Positions 1 through 7,365 of a stretch of DNA of 11,517 nt are shown piece after piece. A program made the position numbers and the translations under genes. The DNA lies in the NCBI GenBank assembly GCA_964390115.1, contig CAYMGT010000027.1, forward strand, positions 1-11,517, given 5' to 3'. Source of the stretch: JAIPJA01 sp964390115. Its GTDB lineage: Bacteria; Patescibacteriota; Patescibacteriia; Patescibacteriales; UBA12465. Under the pieces are notes generated by a model that ran no database searches, was not told the origin of the DNA, and saw only the letters and a program-made list of their open reading frames with translations. The number at the start of each line of letters is the position of its first letter. The first letter of the stretch is position 1.

Positions 1-917
<917 letters not shown>

Positions 918-970
918 CCACGCTTTTATTTTGAAAAAAATTTATTTTGTTTTGAAAATATAATAAAAAG

Positions 971-1110
971 ACACCATCGTTCTGGTGGTCTTTGCAAAGG
1001 AGTTACACCTGATCCCATCCCGAACTCAGAAGTTAAGCCCTTTAGCGCCGATGATACTTGGGCCTGTGCCCTGGAAAAGTAGGTCGCCGCCAGAACAATG
1101 GTGTTTTTTT
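971..1110 (+). terminator. Extended 5S-flanking helix with poly-T tail (processing stem and rRNA operon terminator)
   Basis: ACACCAT at 971-977 is complementary to ATGGTGT at 1098-1104. Inside these, TTCTGG (980-985) pairs with CCAGAA (1090-1095), the normal 5S helix I. With the intervening bases this gives a helix of about 16 positions with one C/A mismatch, enclosing the whole 5S. A run of seven T follows at 1104-1110. The arrangement fits both an endonuclease processing stem and a Rho-independent terminator ending the rRNA operon. Confidence 0.75.
980..1095 (+). rRNA. rrf: 5S ribosomal RNA
   Basis: The 5S rRNA lies about 60 nt after the 23S 3' end in the same orientation, as in a standard rRNA operon. 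Helix I is formed by TTCTGG at the 5' end and CCAGAA at the 3' end. The loop-B/C core ACACCTGATCCCATCCCGAA and the following ACTCAGAAGTTAAGC are typical of bacterial 5S. The length of about 116 nt is normal. Exact ends are inferred from the terminal helix and could vary by 1-3 nt. Confidence 0.95.
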
Positions 1111-1130
1111 ATTTACCAAAAAGTATAAAG

Positions 1131-1151
1131 ATGTTAGTATGTTAGTATAAT
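1131..1151 (+). promoter_or_regulatory. Putative -10 promoter element preceded by tandem octamer
   Basis: A perfect TATAAT at 1146-1151 ends 11 nt before the mutase ATG, so transcription would start about 5 nt upstream of the start codon. No good -35 hexamer is seen at 16-18 bp. Immediately upstream, and overlapping the -10 by one base, the octamer ATGTTAGT is repeated in tandem (1131-1138, 1139-1146), which could be a regulator site or chance in A+T-rich DNA. Confidence 0.4.
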
Positions 1152-1162
1152 ATTAAGTTAAT

Positions 1163-2548
1163 ATGCCATTTATAGCATCAATTTCAGGAATTAGAGGAAC
1201 TCTCAAAGATCCACATGGTTTAACTCCGGAGCTTGTGTTAGAATATGTTTTGGGTCTCGGGGTATATTTTAAAAAAAAATATTTAAATAAAAAAATTAAT
1301 ATAATTATAGCTAGAGACGGTAGGGCTTCAGGAGAAACTATATCTAAATTAATTATAGCTTCTTTAAATTTTTTAGGTATAGACACTATTGATATAGGAC
1401 AAGTAACGACTCCAACCGCAGGCATTTTTGTAAAAAAAAGCAAGTTTCAGGGCGCGGTAGTTATAACCGCCTCACATAATCCTGAAAATTGGAATGGTTT
1501 AAAGTTTTTAAATGAACAGGGAGAATTTTTAAGTTCACGGGACTTAGATAAAGTCTATAGTTTAGTAGAAAATAAAAGCTATAAAAATTATTTAGTTTTA
1601 GAAAATAAATTTGGAAAAAATATTCAAAATGGTAGTGCTTTAGATTTTCATATTAAAAAAATATTAAGTTTAAAAGAAATTAAAAAATTAGAAATTTCTA
1701 AAAGAAATTTAAAAGTAGCTGTAGATGGTATTAATTCTGTAGGGGGTCCAGCTATGGAAAAATTACTTAAAGTCTTGGGTGTAAAACAAGTTCTATTTAT
1801 TAATAAAAAAATGAGTAAAGGGTTTGGTCACAACCCTGAACCGTTAGAAAAAAATTTAACAGAATTAAAGAAAGTTGTAATTAAAAATAATTGTGATTTA
1901 GGCGTAGCTGTTGATCCCGATGGAGATAGACTGGCTTTAATGTGTGAAAATGGTAAATTTTTTGGTGAAGAAAATACCTTAGTTACGGCCTCTAAATACA
2001 TATTAGAAATTAGTGAAAATAAGGTAAGTGTTTCTAATTTATCTTCTTCTCAGAGTTTAAAAAATATTACAGAGAGTTTAGGTGGTAAATATTTTTTCTC
2101 TAAAGTCGGTGAGATAAATGTAGTAGAAAAAATGAAGAAAGTAAAAGCTGTGATTGGAGGTGAGGGTAATGGCGGAGTAATTTTTCCTAATTTACATTAT
2201 ATGAGAGATTCTTTAGTTGGAATTTCTCTTATACTCTCCTATTTATCTACTTCTAGTTTTATGACTTTATCAAAATTGAAAGATTCCTTGCCTCATTATG
2301 TAATGTTAAAAGAAAAATTAAATTTAAGTAAAGATAAACTAGAGTTGTTGTATAAAGTTTTAAAAATTGAATTTAAAAATAATGAAATTAACGAAGAAGA
2401 TGGCTTAAAAATTATTTTTATAGATAAATGGGTGCATCTTAGACCGTCTAATACTGAGCCAATTTGTCGAGTATATATTGAAGCTAAAAATAATATAGAA
2501 GCTAAAGGGATCTTAGATATAATAAACAATAAGATAAGTAATTTATGA
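1163..2548 (+). CDS. glmM: Phosphohexomutase, phosphoglucosamine mutase-like (GlmM/PMM/PGM family)
   Basis: This enzyme moves a phosphate between C6 and C1 of a hexose phosphate. All four family signatures are present in order in 461 residues. TASHNP (102-107) carries the phospho-serine S104, DPDGDR (251-256) is the Mg2+ loop, GGEGNGG (332-338) is the sugar-specificity loop, and RPSNTEP (427-433) is the phosphate-binding loop. Length is normal. The N-terminal SISGIRGT and the GEGNGG-to-LHYMRD stretch resemble the GlmM-like mutases annotated in Bacteroidetes. The stop TGA overlaps the ATG of the next gene, a GlmU-like uridylyltransferase, so glucosamine-phosphate is the most likely substrate; mannose- or glucose-phosphate cannot be excluded. 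No Shine-Dalgarno precedes the ATG, which follows the 5S terminator by about 50 nt. Confidence 0.92.
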   Translation: MPFIASISGIRGTLKDPHGLTPELVLEYVLGLGVYFKKKYLNKKINIIIARDGRASGETISKLIIASLNFLGIDTIDIGQVTTPTAGIFVKKSKFQGAVVITASHNPENWNGLKFLNEQGEFLSSRDLDKVYSLVENKSYKNYLVLENKFGKNIQNGSALDFHIKKILSLKEIKKLEISKRNLKVAVDGINSVGGPAMEKLLKVLGVKQVLFINKKMSKGFGHNPEPLEKNLTELKKVVIKNNCDLGVAVDPDGDRLALMCENGKFFGEENTLVTASKYILEISENKVSVSNLSSSQSLKNITESLGGKYFFSKVGEINVVEKMKKVKAVIGGEGNGGVIFPNLHYMRDSLVGISLILSYLSTSSFMTLSKLKDSLPHYVMLKEKLNLSKDKLELLYKVLKIEFKNNEINEEDGLKIIFIDKWVHLRPSNTEPICRVYIEAKNNIEAKGILDIINNKISNL

Positions 2549-3297
2549 CAGAGATAATAATCTTAGCCGCTGGCAAGGGAAAGAGAATGAAAGGCAGCGT
2601 GTCTAAAGTTTTAACCCCAATATTAGGCAGACCAATGATAAGCTATTTACTCGATTCAATTAAAGAGTTTGATAGAAATATAAAACCAATTATTATTGTA
2701 TCTCAAGATAATAAGGAGGAAATAAAGGAAGCTTTAAAGGCATATAATTTTAGAACTGCTACTCAATTACAAATTCAAGGGACTGGTCAGGCAGTTTTAA
2801 GTGCTAAAGATGAAGTTTCTAAATTAGCAAAAAAAATTTTAGTATTAAATGGTGACCATCCTTTTATACCAGCTTATTCAATTAGTAGTTTACTCAGTAA
2901 ACACGATGGCTTATTAAGTATAATGTCAGTAAAATTAAAAGATTTTTCTTCTTGGAGGCAAAATTTTTATCACTGGGGAAGGTTGTTTAGAAACGGTGAG
3001 AGTAATTTAGAAAAAATTATTGAGTTTAAAGATGCTAGCGAGGAAGAAAAAAAGATATTAGAAGTTAATCCAGCAATTTTTTGTTTTAACTCCAAGTGGT
3101 TATGGAAAAATATTTCTAAACTTAAAAATAATAATAAACAAGGCGAATACTATCTTACAGATTTAGTAAAAATGGTTTTTGATAGTAAAGAGAAAATAAT
3201 AACTGTTCCTATTAGACCTGAATACGGCATGGGTATTAATAGTCAAGAAGAATTAGAAATTGTAAAAAAAAATATTTTAAATAAACTTATAAAGTAA
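2545..3297 (+). CDS. glmU: GlmU-like UDP-sugar pyrophosphorylase, N-terminal domain only
   Basis: A cytoplasmic nucleotidyltransferase, most likely making UDP-(N-acetyl)glucosamine from UTP and the sugar-1-phosphate. The 250 residues match the first half of bifunctional GlmU: LAAGKGKRM (7-15) with R14, and K21 for UTP binding; GTGQA (79-83); metal-binding D104 in NGDHPFI; E160 in IIEFKDAS; N175; the NKQGEYYLTD stretch (197-206); and N232 in GINS, the second metal ligand. Small departures from E. coli are K13 for Thr, Gln for His in GTGHA, and NPA for NTG. The left-handed beta-helix acetyltransferase half (about 200 residues) is absent, and the gene ends cleanly at TAA with no remnant downstream. 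ATGA overlap implies translational coupling with the mutase. The exact sugar substrate is inferred from context. Confidence 0.88.
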   Translation: MTEIIILAAGKGKRMKGSVSKVLTPILGRPMISYLLDSIKEFDRNIKPIIIVSQDNKEEIKEALKAYNFRTATQLQIQGTGQAVLSAKDEVSKLAKKILVLNGDHPFIPAYSISSLLSKHDGLLSIMSVKLKDFSSWRQNFYHWGRLFRNGESNLEKIIEFKDASEEEKKILEVNPAIFCFNSKWLWKNISKLKNNNKQGEYYLTDLVKMVFDSKEKIITVPIRPEYGMGINSQEELEIVKKNILNKLIK

Positions 3298-3307
3298 AAT
3301 TAAATTT

Positions 3308-4309
3308 ATGAAAATAGCCTTTTTTGAGATAAAAGGATGGGAAGAAAAATATTTAATTAAAGCTTTGAAGGGACATAAGCTGTTTTTCTATGAGGAGGCT
3401 TTAAGTGACTCACATTTAAAAAAGTTAAAAGATGTTGACGTAGTTTCAGTTTTTATTTATTCAAAAATTACATCTGCTATCTTAAAATCTTTACCTAAAT
3501 TAAAATTTATAGCTACTCGTTCTACAGGTTTTGATCATATAGATACAAAGATGGCTAAAAAGAATGGAGTTAGAGTTTGTAATGTTTCTTCTTATGGTGA
3601 AAATACTGTAGCTGAACATACTTTTGCTTTGATACTGGCAATATCTAGAAACATTCATAAGTCGTATATAAAAACTATTCATAATGACTTTTCTTTAGAT
3701 GGTCTTATGGGTTTTGATTTAAAAGGGAAAACTTTAGGAGTAGTTGGGGCTGGTAAAATTGGCATGCATACTATGAGAATAGCTAGAAGTTTTGGTATGA
3801 AAGTTTTGGCTTACGATATAAACAAGGATAACTTTATGGCTGATGTTTTAGATTTTGAATATGTTAGTCTAGAGTACTTATTTAAAAATTCAGATATTCT
3901 TTCTTTGCATGCCCCTTACAATGAACACACAAAACATATTGTAAATAGAGAAAGTATTAAAAAAATGAAAAAAGGCGTGATACTTATAAATACCGCCAGA
4001 GGCGGATTAGTTGATTTAGATGCTTTAATGGAGGGTTTAGATAAGGATATTATAGCTGGGGCTGGTTTAGATGTTATTGAGGGAGAAGAGTATATAAAGG
4101 AAGAAAAACAACTTCTTTATGACCCCGAAAAAGCTGAATTAGCCTTAACTTTAGCTAAGGATCATATACTTTTTGATAATGAAAAAGTAATTTTTACTCC
4201 TCATATTGCTTTTTATAGTCAAGAAGCTTTAATGAGAATTTTAGAACAAACAGTAGAGAATATATTAAACTGTAAAGAAGAAGGTAAAAATATTAACTTT
4301 GTTGTTTAG
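3308..4309 (+). CDS. NAD-dependent D-2-hydroxyacid dehydrogenase (D-lactate dehydrogenase-like)
   Basis: It interconverts a 2-keto acid and a D-2-hydroxy acid using NAD(H); D-lactate/pyruvate is the likeliest pair and would regenerate NAD+ during fermentation. The 333 residues show STGFDHID (72-79), the Rossmann motif GAGKIG (147-152) followed by D170 (NAD rather than NADP preference), and the catalytic triad: R231 in NTARGGLVD, E258 in DVIEGE, and H299 in FTPHIAFYS. The long insert after DVIEGEE, containing LLYDPEKAE, is typical of the D-LDH branch rather than phosphoglycerate dehydrogenase. It starts 10 nt after the uridylyltransferase stop, so co-transcription is likely, although the metabolic link is not obvious. 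No Shine-Dalgarno is visible. Substrate assignment is inference. Confidence 0.9.
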   Translation: MKIAFFEIKGWEEKYLIKALKGHKLFFYEEALSDSHLKKLKDVDVVSVFIYSKITSAILKSLPKLKFIATRSTGFDHIDTKMAKKNGVRVCNVSSYGENTVAEHTFALILAISRNIHKSYIKTIHNDFSLDGLMGFDLKGKTLGVVGAGKIGMHTMRIARSFGMKVLAYDINKDNFMADVLDFEYVSLEYLFKNSDILSLHAPYNEHTKHIVNRESIKKMKKGVILINTARGGLVDLDALMEGLDKDIIAGAGLDVIEGEEYIKEEKQLLYDPEKAELALTLAKDHILFDNEKVIFTPHIAFYSQEALMRILEQTVENILNCKEEGKNINFVV

Positions 4310-4312
4310 CAT

Positions 4313-4519
4313 ATGTCAATTATTTTAGATTTACATATTCACTCAAGGTATTCATGATCTTGTTCTCCGTCTTTAAATTTACAAAATATTGCGCAAACAG
4401 CTAAAGTGAAAGGTATAGATATTATTGCCACGGGTGATTTAATAATTAAACCTGGTTTTGGTGGAGTGTATGGTAAAATTAGTATCCTTGAGCATAAAGG
4501 GTTAAAAAAAATATTTTAA
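4313..4519 (+). pseudogene. Decayed PHP-domain protein gene (in-frame stop plus large internal deletion)
   Basis: Reading from ATG 4313 gives MSIILDLHIHSRYS, then TGA (4355-4357), then SCSPSLNLQNIAQTAKVKGI and DIIATGD in the same frame. This matches the start of the conserved PHP-domain (metal-dependent phosphoesterase-like) proteins, whose N-terminus reads roughly DLHIHSRYSRA...KGID..GTGD. The TGA falls where these proteins usually have Arg, consistent with a CGA-to-TGA or AGA-to-TGA change. Directly after ATGD the frame continues LIIKPGFGGVYGKISIL to a TAA at 4517. That resembles the C-terminal PGYDGVYGKI segment of the same family, so roughly 300 central residues are missing. It begins 3 nt after the dehydrogenase stop, as an ordinary operon gene would. 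Family recall is from memory. Confidence 0.75.
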
Positions 4520-4523
4520 ATCT

Positions 4524-4988
4524 ATGAAAATAAAGTCCAATTTATTTTATTTTATAATCTCTATTCTTGGCTTACTGTTAGTGGGCATTTTTACAATTTC
4601 TCAATCACAAGTAAATAATTCTCAGTTTAATCAAAACAAAGATTTAATAAATAAATTTAACAGGGTAGTTTATGGTTTAGGTGAGGCGATTAATTTTACC
4701 GCTTCTTTAACGCCAGATTATCAACATGAAATAAATAAACCCAAGTTAATACAAATTTTTAATAATCCTTTAAAGAATGGCTTTCAATTTGCTAGAAATG
4801 TAAGTATTAATAAAACAATAAGTAGTGATGATGTACCTAAAGATATAAGTTTTAAGACAGAAACCCTTGATCTTAAAGTACATTTAAGAAAAAAGGGTTT
4901 TTTTATTTATAGACAGGGATCTGATATCTACTTAGGCTGGCAAAGTTCTAAGGGTAAAAGATTTAGTTTTACATTGCCATATAAGTAG
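4524..4988 (+). CDS. Hypothetical protein with N-terminal membrane anchor
   Basis: I do not recognise this family. The 154-residue product has a basic start (MKIKS) and one hydrophobic segment at about 7-25 (FYFIISILGLLLVGIFTI). There is no lipobox cysteine and no clear signal-peptidase site, so it is probably a type II anchored protein with its remaining 130 residues outside the membrane. That portion is polar, rich in Asn and Lys, and predicted to mix helix and strand. The C-terminal third (DLKVHLRKKGFFIYRQGSDIYLGWQ...FSFTLPYK) looks beta-rich. It has no cysteines. It starts 4 nt after the stop of the PHP remnant and probably belongs to the same transcript. Codon use resembles its neighbours, supporting a real gene. 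Confidence 0.7.
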   Translation: MKIKSNLFYFIISILGLLLVGIFTISQSQVNNSQFNQNKDLINKFNRVVYGLGEAINFTASLTPDYQHEINKPKLIQIFNNPLKNGFQFARNVSINKTISSDDVPKDISFKTETLDLKVHLRKKGFFIYRQGSDIYLGWQSSKGKRFSFTLPYK

Positions 4989-5010
4989 AGATACAAGTTA
5001 TGTTGTTTGG

Positions 5011-5039
5011 TTTACTAATACTTAAGATAAGTGTATAAT
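5011..5039 (+). promoter_or_regulatory. Putative sigma-70-type promoter for the DUF1622-recA unit
   Basis: TTTACT (5011-5016; 4 of 6 matches to TTGACA) is followed after 17 bp by a perfect TATAAT (5034-5039) in the 116-bp gap before the DUF1622 gene. Transcription would start near 5046, giving a leader of about 59 nt. A second TATAAT at 5085-5090, 14 nt before the ATG, lacks a -35 and is an alternative. No SOS (LexA) box is recognisable in the gap. Confidence 0.5.
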
Positions 5040-5104
5040 GTATAAAGAATTAAAGTATTTTATTTTTTTTTCATCACTTATAGTTATAATTAAAATATAA
5101 ATTA

Positions 5105-5452
5105 ATGACTAACATAATCTTTGAATTTTTCTCACAATTAATATTTAACGTGGGAATGATAATAGAATATTTAGGAGTTTTAGTAGTTATAATTTCTGTT
5201 ATTATTGCTATTTATACGTATTTCTTTTTACCAGATTCTAAAAATTTACTTAGAATTAAATTTGCTAAGAATATAATTTTTGGCTTAGAGTTTATTATCG
5301 CAGCTGACGTTCTACTGGTAACAGTAGCTCAAACTTTAAATGAAGTCATGCAATTGGGTGGTATGGTTCTTATAAGAATACTTCTAGGCTATGCTCTAAG
5401 GCAAGAATTTCCTCACGACACGAAAAGCTTAGAAAAAAAATATAAAAAATAA
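5105..5452 (+). CDS. DUF1622 family membrane protein
   Basis: A 115-residue integral membrane protein of unknown function. Two hydrophobic helices are obvious (about 15-40 and 54-75), with a third, weaker one at about 80-95. The hallmark of DUF1622 is visible as FGLEFIIAADVLLVTV (59-74), with GLEF and AAD in the second helix, followed by the conserved LGGMVLIRILLGYAL...E region (84-101). Length is typical of the family. It sits 9 nt upstream of recA with no terminator between, so the two are probably co-transcribed. I know of no functional link between DUF1622 and recombination, so the pairing may be incidental. No Shine-Dalgarno; an A+T-rich leader precedes the ATG. Confidence 0.85.
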   Translation: MTNIIFEFFSQLIFNVGMIIEYLGVLVVIISVIIAIYTYFFLPDSKNLLRIKFAKNIIFGLEFIIAADVLLVTVAQTLNEVMQLGGMVLIRILLGYALRQEFPHDTKSLEKKYKK

Positions 5453-5461
5453 TTTAAATAT

Positions 5462-6508
5462 ATGACTAAAAAAACTAATGAAGTAAAAGCTGAGAAGAAA
5501 ACAAATGATCAGCTTAAAAAAGAGGAGGCTGCTTTAACTGCTATTTCTCAGATTAAAAGTAAGTTTGGTGAGGGAGCAATAATGAAATTTGGTGATGCTA
5601 GAAAAAGTGATGTAGATGCTGTTCCTACTGGCTGTTTATCTCTTGATTTAGCTTTAGGTATAAATGGTATTCCTAGAGGAAGAATAATAGAGATTTTTGG
5701 TCCTGAGGCTTCAGGTAAAACTACTTTAGCGCAACATATTGTGGCTGAAGTACAAAAAATTGGTGGCCTTGCTGCTTTTGTTGATGCTGAACACGCTTTA
5801 GATCCAGAATATTCTAGAAAAATAGGCGTTGATGTAAAAGAATTACTAATCTCCCAACCAGATACTGGTGAGCAGGCTTTAGAGATAGTGGAAACTTTGG
5901 TGAGATCTAATGCGGTAGATGTTATTGTTGTTGATAGTGTAGCGGCTTTAGTTCCTCAAAGAGAAATTGAGGGTGAAATGGGTGACCAACACATGGGTCT
6001 TCAGGCTAGACTCATGAGTCAGGCTCTTAGGAAACTTACAGGTGCGGTGGCTAAATCTAAGACAGTAGTGATATTTATTAACCAAATTAGAAATAAAATA
6101 GGTGTATTTTTTGGTAGTCCAGAAACTACTACAGGTGGAAACGCATTAAAATTTTACAGTTCTGTCAGGATTGAGGTTAGACGAGCCGCTCAGATAAAAC
6201 AAGGAGATAAGAGTATTGGCAATAGAGTTAAAGTTAAGATAGTAAAAAACAAGGTAGCAGCTCCTTTTAAGACTACTGAATTCGATATTATGTATAACGA
6301 AGGAATATCAATTTCTGGGGATACGCTAGACACAGCTATAACTTACGATATAGTTAAAAAAAGTGGTAATAGTTATAGTTTTGGAGAAATAAAGTTAGGA
6401 GTTGGAAGGGAAAATGCTAAAAAATATTTAAGAGAAAATAAGAAACTATTAAAGGTAATTAGAGACAAAGTCCTGGAATTAGCTAAAACTAAAGATCAGG
6501 AAGAATAA
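5462..6508 (+). CDS. recA: Recombinase RecA
   Basis: RecA polymerises on single-stranded DNA, pairs homologous duplex and, in species with SOS, promotes LexA cleavage. The 348 residues contain Walker A GPEASGKT (80-87), the catalytic glutamate E110 in VDAEHALDP, Walker B VIVVDSVAAL (155-164), loop L1 around EGEMGDQHMGLQ (171-182), and loop L2 with NQIRNKIGVFFGSPETTTGG (208-227). The numbering runs 14 ahead of E. coli because of a Lys/Glu-rich N-terminal extension (about 1-22). The acidic C-terminal tail is short (TKDQEE). Every motif is intact. No recX or lexA is nearby, so SOS regulation cannot be read from this window. The gene is followed by an intrinsic terminator. Confidence 0.99.
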   Translation: MTKKTNEVKAEKKTNDQLKKEEAALTAISQIKSKFGEGAIMKFGDARKSDVDAVPTGCLSLDLALGINGIPRGRIIEIFGPEASGKTTLAQHIVAEVQKIGGLAAFVDAEHALDPEYSRKIGVDVKELLISQPDTGEQALEIVETLVRSNAVDVIVVDSVAALVPQREIEGEMGDQHMGLQARLMSQALRKLTGAVAKSKTVVIFINQIRNKIGVFFGSPETTTGGNALKFYSSVRIEVRRAAQIKQGDKSIGNRVKVKIVKNKVAAPFKTTEFDIMYNEGISISGDTLDTAITYDIVKKSGNSYSFGEIKLGVGRENAKKYLRENKKLLKVIRDKVLELAKTKDQEE

Positions 6509-6527
6509 TTATTTATTTTTATTACAT

Positions 6528-6558
6528 AAACCGTTTCTCAATCAGGAAACGGTTTTTT
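6528..6558 (+). terminator. Rho-independent terminator after recA
   Basis: AAACCGTTTC (6528-6537) and GAAACGGTTT (6546-6555) form a perfect 10-bp stem with an 8-nt loop, followed by TTTTTT within 6553-6558. It lies 20 nt after the recA stop and only 8 nt before the pyrH start codon, so it either limits read-through into pyrH or acts as a regulated barrier. Confidence 0.9.
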
Positions 6559-6566
6559 AAAAACTT

Positions 6567-7247
6567 ATGAAAAAAACTTACGTTATTTCTGTAGGGGGTT
6601 CATTAATAGTGCCTGAAAGTGGCAAGATTAATAATAAATTTTTAAGTAAATTTCTTAATTTTGTAGAAAAACAAATAAAAAAAGATAATAAGTTTATTTT
6701 AGTAACAGGTGGCGGGAAAACTGCTAGGGATTATATTAGTGGAGTTAAAGGTATAAAAAAAATTAGTGATAAAGAGGCTGATTATTTAGGAATTTTAGTT
6801 ACTAGGTTAAACGCTAATTTGCTTAAAACATTTTTAGGTAAAAAAGCTTTTAAAGAGGTTTTAGAGGATCCCTATAAAAAAGTAAATACAGATAAAATAA
6901 TAATAGCCGGGGGTTATATACCCGGACAGTCTACTGATGCTGTAGCAGTTTCAATGGCGGTTACTTACAAGGTAGATAAAATAATTAATCTTTCTAATGT
7001 TGACTATGTTTATGATAGAGATCCTAAAGATAGGGGGGCTAAGAAAATAGAAAATATGTCCTGGGCAGAACTTTTAGAGATTACTGGTAGTGAATGGCAA
7101 CCAGGCAAGAATATTCCTTTTGATCCTGTAGCTTCAAAATTAGCCAAAAAAAATAATTTGAAAGTAATCATGCTTTCTGGTAAGAATTTTAAAAATATTG
7201 ATAATTATTTTCAAGATAAAAAATTTAAGGGCACAACGGTGTCCTAA
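6567..7247 (+). CDS. pyrH: UMP kinase, archaeal-type (amino acid kinase family)
   Basis: It phosphorylates UMP to UDP with ATP, the step feeding UTP to RNA synthesis and to the uridylyltransferase in this window. The 226 residues have the amino-acid-kinase fold signatures: VGGSL (9-13), GGGKTAR (48-54), LGILVTRLNANLL (74-86), GGYIPGQSTDAVA (115-127), NLSNVDYVYDRDPK (141-154) and a C-terminal KGTTV. The GGGKTARDYI, TRLNA and GG..PGQSTDAVA signatures match the archaeal-type UMP kinase rather than the E. coli-type PyrH, which is about 240 residues. It starts 8 nt after the T-tract of the recA terminator, and no promoter is evident in that space. The stop is followed by an A+T palindrome (about 7245-7258) but no convincing terminator. 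Confidence 0.93.
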   Translation: MKKTYVISVGGSLIVPESGKINNKFLSKFLNFVEKQIKKDNKFILVTGGGKTARDYISGVKGIKKISDKEADYLGILVTRLNANLLKTFLGKKAFKEVLEDPYKKVNTDKIIIAGGYIPGQSTDAVAVSMAVTYKVDKIINLSNVDYVYDRDPKDRGAKKIENMSWAELLEITGSEWQPGKNIPFDPVASKLAKKNNLKVIMLSGKNFKNIDNYFQDKKFKGTTVS

Positions 7248-7286
7248 ATAATATTATTTAAATAGGGCGTTGTAGTTAAGTTTTTA

Positions 7287-7315
7287 TTGACATAATCATA
7301 TTATTTTATTACAAT
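7287..7315 (+). promoter_or_regulatory. Near-consensus sigma-70-type promoter
   Basis: A perfect TTGACA (7287-7292) lies 17 bp from TACAAT (7310-7315; 5 of 6 matches to TATAAT) in the gap between pyrH and the zinc-ribbon gene. The transcript would start near 7322, leaving a leader of about 44 nt. This is one of the two best promoters in the window. Confidence 0.8.
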
Positions 7316-7324
7316 TATATATTA

Positions 7325-7341
7325 AGTTAGAGTTAGAGTTA
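7325..7341 (+). repeat. Short tandem hexamer AGTTAG in the 5' leader
   Basis: AGTTAG occurs 2.8 times in tandem just after the predicted transcription start of the zinc-ribbon gene. It may be a regulator site or simple sequence slippage; nothing else supports either reading. Confidence 0.4.
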
Positions 7342-7365
7342 TTGTTTCATTAAAAATATAAAGAA

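Noticed and set aside
4355..4357. In-frame TGA read as glycine (the alternative code used by some CPR groups)
   Set aside because: The mutase gene ends in a TGA exactly overlapping the next ATG, and RecA, RNase Y, UMP kinase and HU have no internal TGA at conserved glycines. The same frame also has a large internal deletion, so decay explains it better.
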